From positions 62,001-126,000 of the forward strand of contig NZ_JAPEMV010000003.1 of NCBI RefSeq assembly GCF_026342355.1: a DNA stretch of 64,000 nucleotides. The letters run 5' to 3'. The position numbers were made by a program, and so were the translations under genes. Shown here piece by piece: positions 59,437 through 64,000 of the stretch; position 1 is the stretch's first letter, and the number at the start of each line of letters is the position of its first letter. The notes under the pieces were generated by a model, which was given only the letters and a program-made list of their open reading frames with translations, did not search any database and was not told where the DNA came from. The stretch comes from Streptomyces sp. NBC_00249. GTDB taxonomy: Bacteria; Actinomycetota; Actinomycetes; Streptomycetales; Streptomycetaceae.

Positions 59437-59473
59437 GGAGCCCCCGGTCCGCCGACGTGCGACCGGGGGCTCC
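59437..59473. terminator. 13-bp perfect hairpin terminator
   Basis: GGAGCCCCCGGTC (59437-59449) and its exact complement (59461-59473), 11-base loop, between two convergent genes. Confidence 0.8.
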
Positions 59474-59516
59474 GAAGGACCCTTCCGCCCCGGGGGCCGG
59501 TCCGGATGCGGGGAGG

Positions 59517-59894
59517 TCAGCCGGACGCGGCGGCGCGGCTCACGCCACGGGCCCACAGCACCAGCGGGACCTGGAGCGGCAGCCGCCCGAAGGCCACCGC
59601 GCGGGCGGCGGCCGAACCCTGCCGGGAGTCCAGGGCGAACTTCACGTTCGCCGGGAACACCCCGACGAAGAACGCCGCGGAGGCCAGCGCGGCCACCCGC
59701 CGGGTCCGCGGGTGGGCCACCCCGGCGGCCAGCGCCAGCTCGGCCGCCCCGCTCGCGTACGTCCACCCGCGCGGGGTCCCCGGCAGGGACCTCGGGACGG
59801 TCGCGTCGAACGGCTTCGGCGCGACCGCGTGCGCCACCGCCGCCCCGGCCAGAAGACCGGCCAGCAGCAGCGGTGAGGAGGGGGTGCGGGGCAT
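59517..59894 (-). CDS. DoxX-like small membrane protein
   Basis: A 125-residue, four-helix membrane protein of the DoxX-like type: LLLAGLLAGAAVAHAV, YASGAAELALAAGVAHP, FFVGVFPANVKFALDSRQ. Members have been linked to electron-transfer chains or membrane stress, but most are uncharacterised. ATG at 59894 with GAGG upstream. Convergent with the small hypothetical gene; divergent from the DGPF/sigma pair. Confidence 0.8.
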   Translation of the reverse strand: MPRTPSSPLLLAGLLAGAAVAHAVAPKPFDATVPRSLPGTPRGWTYASGAAELALAAGVAHPRTRRVAALASAAFFVGVFPANVKFALDSRQGSAAARAVAFGRLPLQVPLVLWARGVSRAAASG

Positions 59895-60062
59895 CGGGAG
59901 TCCTCTCGGAGTGGCCAGGGCCGCGATCCTACTCGCCGGTAGGGGGTGGCCGGAAGGTGTGCCCCCGCCTGCCGATGGCCGCCCGCCGACGCCCTCCCGA
60001 CCTCCTCCCGGCGCGGCCCGGTGGCCCCCCGCGAAGAATCTCCGAAGAATTTTCCCCGGAGC

Positions 60063-60089
60063 TGTCGATCCGGGCGCTCCCCGTTCGAC
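60063..60089 (+). promoter_or_regulatory. ECF42-type promoter
   Basis: TGTCGA at 60063-60068 and CGAC at 60086-60089, 17 bases apart, match the -35 and -10 elements reported for ECF42-family sigma factors in streptomycetes. They lie about 50 bases upstream of the DGPF gene and upstream of the sigma-factor gene itself, implying autoregulation. Confidence 0.55.
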
Positions 60090-60140
60090 GTACAGGTGAG
60101 CGGCGGGGAGAGCCCCCGCCCTCCCGACCGAGGAGTCACC

Positions 60141-60497
60141 ATGCCCCGCTTCCTGAACCTGATCCGCATCGACGAGCAGGACCTGCCGCCCGAGGAGTTC
60201 CCCCCGGGGTTCGAGCAGCGCATCGGCACCCTGCTGGAGGAGATGACCAAGGCCGGGGTCCTGCTCGACACCGCCGGTCTGCTCCCCACCTCCCAAGGCA
60301 CCCGCGTCGACTGGTCCGGCGGGAAGACCGGCTTCACCGACGGCCCCTTCACCGAGACCAAGGAGGTCGTCGGCGGCTACTTCCTGATCCAGTGCAAGGA
60401 CAAGGCCGAGGCCGTCGAGTGGACCAGGCGCTTCCTGGAGCTGCACCCGGAGAGCTGGCACGTCGGCGCCGAGGTCCGCCAGATCCAGGAGATGTGA
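60141..60497 (+). CDS. YCII-related DGPF protein
   Basis: A 118-residue ferredoxin-like protein of the YCII family with the name-giving motif FTDGPFTETKEVVGGYFL. Genes of this type nearly always accompany ECF42 sigma factors, as here, and are their known targets; biochemical activity is unproven. ATG at 60141 has GAGGAG upstream. The sigma-factor gene follows at 56 bases in the same direction. Confidence 0.9.
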   Translation: MPRFLNLIRIDEQDLPPEEFPPGFEQRIGTLLEEMTKAGVLLDTAGLLPTSQGTRVDWSGGKTGFTDGPFTETKEVVGGYFLIQCKDKAEAVEWTRRFLELHPESWHVGAEVRQIQEM

Positions 60498-60553
60498 GCC
60501 GGCGGCGCGCCCCGCGCCGCGTTTGCCCCGCCGCGTCACGGCTGCTCTGATGG

Positions 60554-61804
60554 GTGGCCGTGACGGCAGCGAGTACGGCCCAGGCGGTCGAAGCGGCGTT
60601 CAGGATCGAGTCCGCGCGGATCATCGCGGTCGTCGCGCGCATCGTGCGCGACGTGGGCATCGCCGAGGAGATCGCGCAGGACGCGCTGGTCGCCGCCCTG
60701 GAGCAGTGGCCCGCGTCGGGCGTCCCGGACCGGCCGGGAGCCTGGCTCACCGCCACCGCCCGCAACCGGGCCGTCGACCTCGTCCGCCGCCGGGAGGCCT
60801 ACGGGCGCAAGCTCGCGGAGGTCGGCCGGAGCCTGGAGGACGCGCCGCCGCCCCCGGACCCGGCCGACCCGGACGACATCGACGACGACCTGCTCCGGCT
60901 GATCTTCACCGCCTGCCACCCGGTGCTGGCGACCGAGGCCCGGATCGCCCTCACCCTGCGCCTGATGGGCGGGCTCACCACCCAGGAGATCGCCCGCGCC
61001 TTCCTGGCCACCGAACCGGCCGTCGCCCAGCGCATCGTCCGCGCGAAGCGGACCCTGGCCAAGGCGTCGGTGCCCTACGAGGTCCCGTACGGCGCCGACC
61101 GCGACGCCCGCCTCGCCTCCGTCCTGGAGGTCGTCTACCTCGTCTTCAACGAGGGCTACTCGGCCACCGCCGGCGACGACCTCGTCCGCCCGGCCCTCTG
61201 CGAGGACGCCCTGCGCCTCGCCCGGCTCCTCACCGCACTGATGCCGAAGGAGCCCGAGGTGCACGGCCTGTGCGCGCTGCTGGAGTTCCAGGCCTCGCGC
61301 ACGGCCACCCGCACCGGCCCCGACGGCGAGCCGGTGCTCCTCGCCGAGCAGAACCGCGCCCGCTGGAACCGGATGCTGATCCGGCGCGGCGTGGAGGCCC
61401 TGCACCGCGCCGGCACCGGCCCGTACTCCGTCCAGGCGGCCATCGCGGGCTGCCACGCCACCGCCGTCCGCTACGAGGACACCGACTGGGCCGCCATCGC
61501 CACCCTCTACGGGGCGCTCGCCCGGCTGACGCCCTCACCCGTCGTCGAGCTGAACCGGGCCGTCGCCGTCTCCATGGCCGAGGGCCCCGCGGCGGCCCTC
61601 CCGCTCGTCGACGCCCTCGCCGAGGAGCCCGCCCTGCGCGCCTACCACCTGCTGCCGAGCGTACGGGGAGACCTGCTGGAGCGGCTCGGACGCGGGAGCG
61701 AGGCCCGCGCCGAGTTCGAGAGGGCGGCCTCCCTCACCCTCAACGCCCGGGAACGGGACCTGCTGCTGGGCCGCGCGGCCGCCCTCGGGGAGATCAGCCC
61801 CTGA
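60554..61804 (+). CDS. ECF42-type RNA polymerase sigma factor with C-terminal TPR-like extension
   Basis: A 416-residue sigma factor. Region 2 (IVRDVGIAEEIAQDALVAAL, ARNRAVDLVRRR) and region 4 (LRLMGGLTTQEIARAFLATE, AQRIVRAKRTL) occupy residues 1-180. The remaining 230 residues (LVYLVFNEGYSATAG, LYGALARLTPSPVVELNRAV) are the helical extension unique to ECF42. It has no anti-sigma partner and is thought to be controlled through that extension. GTG start. Its last 11 bases overlap the convergent condensation-domain gene. Confidence 0.92.
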   Translation: MAVTAASTAQAVEAAFRIESARIIAVVARIVRDVGIAEEIAQDALVAALEQWPASGVPDRPGAWLTATARNRAVDLVRRREAYGRKLAEVGRSLEDAPPPPDPADPDDIDDDLLRLIFTACHPVLATEARIALTLRLMGGLTTQEIARAFLATEPAVAQRIVRAKRTLAKASVPYEVPYGADRDARLASVLEVVYLVFNEGYSATAGDDLVRPALCEDALRLARLLTALMPKEPEVHGLCALLEFQASRTATRTGPDGEPVLLAEQNRARWNRMLIRRGVEALHRAGTGPYSVQAAIAGCHATAVRYEDTDWAAIATLYGALARLTPSPVVELNRAVAVSMAEGPAAALPLVDALAEEPALRAYHLLPSVRGDLLERLGRGSEARAEFERAASLTLNARERDLLLGRAAALGEISP

Positions 61805-63320
61805 CCGGCACCTGCCGCTGCGGCCCGCGCGGGGCCGTCAGCACGACGGGCCGGCGGAAACCGCCCGAGCGGGCGATGCTCTGCACGGTCTGCCGCAGCG
61901 CCTCCTGGAAGTCCGTCATCGTCCGGCGAGCCGGCGCGGTGTCCACGTAGAGGGAGTTCATGTGCAGCCCGGCGGCGTCGCGCTGGAACCAGGAACAGGC
62001 ACCGTTGGCCCGCGCCGACCACACGTGCGTGGCGGGGCGCCACTCGTGGTGGCGTTCGGCGCCCTCGCACCTGCGCATGTCGAGGTAGGAGAAGAAGTTC
62101 ACCGGGTACGGCCAGGAGCGCGCCGCGAACTCCTCCGGCGCCAGCAGCTCCCAGGCCCGTACGAACGGCACGTCGATGTGCCGGATCATCTCGCCGAACC
62201 CGGCCTTCACCGAGGCCATGACCTGGGCGAAGTCCCGGCCGGGGGAGGCGTCGAACTCGATCGGCATGGTGTTGACGAACCAGCCCACCGCATCGTTCCA
62301 GGAACCGCGCCCGCGCTCGCTGACGGGCATGAACCCCCGGTAGACCCCGGGCCCGCCCGCCTCGCGCAGACACACCGCGACCGAACCGAGCACCCCCATG
62401 AACGGCTTCCCGTCGGCCTCCGCGCAGGCCTTCTCGAACACCTCGGCCTCGGCGGCGTCCAGCAGCGTGGACGCCTCGTTGACGATCGGGTACATCCGGT
62501 CCGGCTCCACGCCCAGGTCGAGGGGGAAACGCGGGAAGAACTCGCCGTTGCCCTGGATGAAGGACTTCCAGTAGCCGAGCCGTTCGTCCCCCGCGTCGAT
62601 GGACAGGTAGCGGCGGCGCTGCTCCTCGGCGAAGTCCAGGTAGCTCGGCGCGGGCGGCAGCACGGGCTCCTCGCCGCGCCGCAGGGCCTCGTAGGTGCCG
62701 AGCACCTCACGGACCACGATCGGCATCGACATGCCGTCGCACACGATGTGGTCGAAGGCGAGGAAGACGGTCGCGGAGTCCGGGCGGAGCACGGCGCCCA
62801 TCGTGAACAGCGGCCACGACAGGGTGTCGATGCTGCGCTTGAACCGCTCCACGAGGAAGCCGCGCAGCAGTTCGGCGGAGTCGAAGGTGGCCACGTGCTC
62901 GGCCTCCAGGACGAGTTCGCCGGCGGCCAGGGGCTCGCACGCCAGCTCGCCGGCCAGCCGCCGGAACTCGCACCGCAGCACCTCGTGCCGCTGGACGAGG
63001 CCCAGCAGGGCCCGGGCCAGGGCGCCTTCGTCGAGCGCCCCCTCGACCTCGAAGGTGACGGCCAGCCAGGACGCGACCGGGTCGTCGGCCCCGCGGCTCT
63101 CCTCGGCGACGCTGAAGTGCTTGTCCTGGTTGAAGGAGGCCCTTCTGCCCGGGGCGCCGGACGCGTCCGGCGCCGGGCCGTCCGTGACCGGGGGCGCCGT
63201 CGCGGCCACGGGCGCCGGAACGGCTACGGGCCCCGGTACTGCTTCGGCCGTGGACCGCAACCTCCACTCGACCACTCGACCCGGCTCCAGGTGGTGCATC
63301 TCCAGAGGAAACTGCCGCAT
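61794..63320 (-). CDS. Stand-alone condensation-domain (NRPS-like) acyltransferase
   Basis: A 508-residue protein with one condensation fold. The active-site motif reads DHIVCDG (190-196), so the catalytic second His (H191) and the Asp-Gly are kept while the first His is replaced, as in PapA-type and other free-standing acyltransferases. FVNTMPIEFD and the C-terminal MTDFQEAL region complete the fold. It lacks adenylation or carrier domains, and none is adjacent. It may transfer acyl or aminoacyl groups from a carrier protein encoded elsewhere. A Pro/Ala-rich stretch (about 25-60) separates the N-terminal strand from the rest. Confidence 0.82.
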   Translation of the reverse strand: MRQFPLEMHHLEPGRVVEWRLRSTAEAVPGPVAVPAPVAATAPPVTDGPAPDASGAPGRRASFNQDKHFSVAEESRGADDPVASWLAVTFEVEGALDEGALARALLGLVQRHEVLRCEFRRLAGELACEPLAAGELVLEAEHVATFDSAELLRGFLVERFKRSIDTLSWPLFTMGAVLRPDSATVFLAFDHIVCDGMSMPIVVREVLGTYEALRRGEEPVLPPAPSYLDFAEEQRRRYLSIDAGDERLGYWKSFIQGNGEFFPRFPLDLGVEPDRMYPIVNEASTLLDAAEAEVFEKACAEADGKPFMGVLGSVAVCLREAGGPGVYRGFMPVSERGRGSWNDAVGWFVNTMPIEFDASPGRDFAQVMASVKAGFGEMIRHIDVPFVRAWELLAPEEFAARSWPYPVNFFSYLDMRRCEGAERHHEWRPATHVWSARANGACSWFQRDAAGLHMNSLYVDTAPARRTMTDFQEALRQTVQSIARSGGFRRPVVLTAPRGPQRQVPVRG

Positions 63321-63436
63321 TCCGTCATCCCTTCGCCCCCCAGGTCAACCCCGAGCGCCTAACGACACCCGCACCACGGAAGTGACGCCCGCGCCACCGC
63401 GGCCCGTCGTCCCGGTGGACGGCAGGAGCACCGGAG

Positions 63437-63467
63437 GGAGGAGACGCCGGCCTAGGCCGTCTCCTCC
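63437..63467. terminator. Hairpin at the end of the ABC ATPase gene
   Basis: GGAGGAGACG (63437-63446) pairs with CGTCTCCTCC (63458-63467); the stop codon of the ABC gene lies in the loop region. Confidence 0.6.
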
Positions 63468-64000
63468 GCGTCGTCGCGGCGGACCTCGATGTGGTCGGCG
63501 GCCAGGTCGACGGCGACCCGGTGCTCCATGCCCAGCGCCTCGAGGAACTTGGGCGGCAGCTGCACCCGGCCCGTGCGGTCCAGCATCACGTACTCGCGCT
63601 CGCTGACCGACTCGGCGCCGTGCTCGTCGGTGACCGTGCGCCGGAGCACCTCACTGCTGGTGCGCCCGTCGCGGATGGCCACCGTACGGCGGACCTCGCC
63701 CGCCACCATCGGGTCGTGGGTGACGATCACCACGGTCGCGCCCAGCTCCCGGTTGACCGTCCGGAAGGCCTCGAAGACGGCGGCGCCGGTCTCGGAGTCC
63801 AGCTCGCCGGTCGGCTCGTCGGCCAGCAGCACCGCCGGGTCGTTGGCCATGGCCACGGCGATGGCGACGCGCTGCTGCTGGCCCCCCGACAGCTGCTCGG
63901 GGCGCCGGTCGGCGAGGGCGCCGATCTCCAGTGCCTCCAGCAGCTGCCCCACCCGCGCGGCCCGCCGGGCGGCCGCCTTGCGCCCGCCGCCCTTCAACTG
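63452..64000 (-). CDS. ABC transporter ATP-binding protein, 3' part (runs off window)
   Basis: The C-terminal ~183 residues of an MacB/LolD-type ATPase: signature LSGGQQQRVAIAVAM, Walker B VLLADEPTGELDS and switch VTHDP. The Walker A part lies beyond the window. After the ATPase fold there is a 45-residue C-terminal addition (LDRTGRVQLPPKFLEALGM, then DHIEVRRDD) resembling an AbrB-like swapped-hairpin domain, known in a group of actinobacterial exporter ATPases. The permease is presumably upstream, outside the window. Confidence 0.88.
   Translation of the reverse strand, partial: QLKGGGRKAAARRAARVGQLLEALEIGALADRRPEQLSGGQQQRVAIAVAMANDPAVLLADEPTGELDSETGAAVFEAFRTVNRELGATVVIVTHDPMVAGEVRRTVAIRDGRTSSEVLRRTVTDEHGAESVSEREYVMLDRTGRVQLPPKFLEALGMEHRVAVDLAADHIEVRRDDAEETA

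Noticed and set aside
1..64000. tRNA or rRNA genes
   Set aside because: No TTCGAATCC-type T-loop with matching acceptor stem and no rRNA-like stretch was found on either strand.

Overview
The window is chromosomal DNA from a high-GC actinomycete, almost certainly a Streptomyces. Codon third positions are nearly all G or C, GTG starts are common, TTA codons are very rare, and the families present are typical of the genus (subtilisin-inhibitor protein, Roadblock/DUF4388 genes, an ECF42-type sigma factor with a DGPF protein, a LAXTG surface protein, HGxxPAAW protein). No rRNA, tRNA, CRISPR array, phage or complete insertion sequence is visible. About 60 genes are intact, and at least seven loci are decayed or truncated, so this is an accessory region, not a conserved core.

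Layout. 1-5.4 kb: a Tat-exported molybdenum hydroxylase pair and a KimA-type potassium transporter. 5.3-8.7 kb: PucR and TetR regulators and an M48 protease. 8.9-11.6 kb: an IclR fragment, then three Roadblock/LC7 genes and a DUF4388 gene with no GTPase or kinase partner. 11.8-15.4 kb: a very large glycosyltransferase/TagF polymerase for wall polymer synthesis. 15.5-20.7 kb: small enzymes, a sirtuin, acetyltransferases and an SSI-type protease inhibitor. 21-28 kb: a secreted GH5 glycosidase and a large multidomain secreted protein, together with a miniature transposable element and remnants of ankyrin, ArsR and metal P-type ATPase genes. 28-36.5 kb: MerR, MFS, lipoprotein, surface-protein, SDR and RNA-ligase genes. 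36.5-38.7 kb: four tandem paralogous secreted ricin-type lectins. 39.2-44.1 kb: a two-gene RNA-repair operon. 44-53.4 kb: mixed enzymes, a second copy of the 29.9-kb lipoprotein type, a VanW pseudogene, and a DEAD-box helicase behind a strong leader hairpin. 53.5-59.9 kb: MarR/HGxxPAAW pair, an ethylene-forming-enzyme homologue, a cold-shock protein, a DUF1304/TetR operon, a cytochrome P450 with its ferredoxin, and two further miniature-element traces. 60-64 kb: the DGPF/ECF42 pair, a stand-alone condensation-domain protein and the 3' part of an ABC-transporter ATPase that runs off the window.

The most striking content is: (1) the RNA-repair operon, in which an RNA ligase-polynucleotide kinase fusion is translationally coupled to a 1011-residue protein joining an MJ1316-type RNA-binding domain, an EEP nuclease/phosphatase, a 2H phosphoesterase and a poly(A)-polymerase-like nucleotidyltransferase, with a second, DraRnl-type RNA ligase 4 kb away; (2) a protein that keeps almost every catalytic residue of the Pseudomonas ethylene-forming enzyme; and (3) small CTAG-targeted inverted-repeat elements whose insertion sites coincide with gene stop codons.
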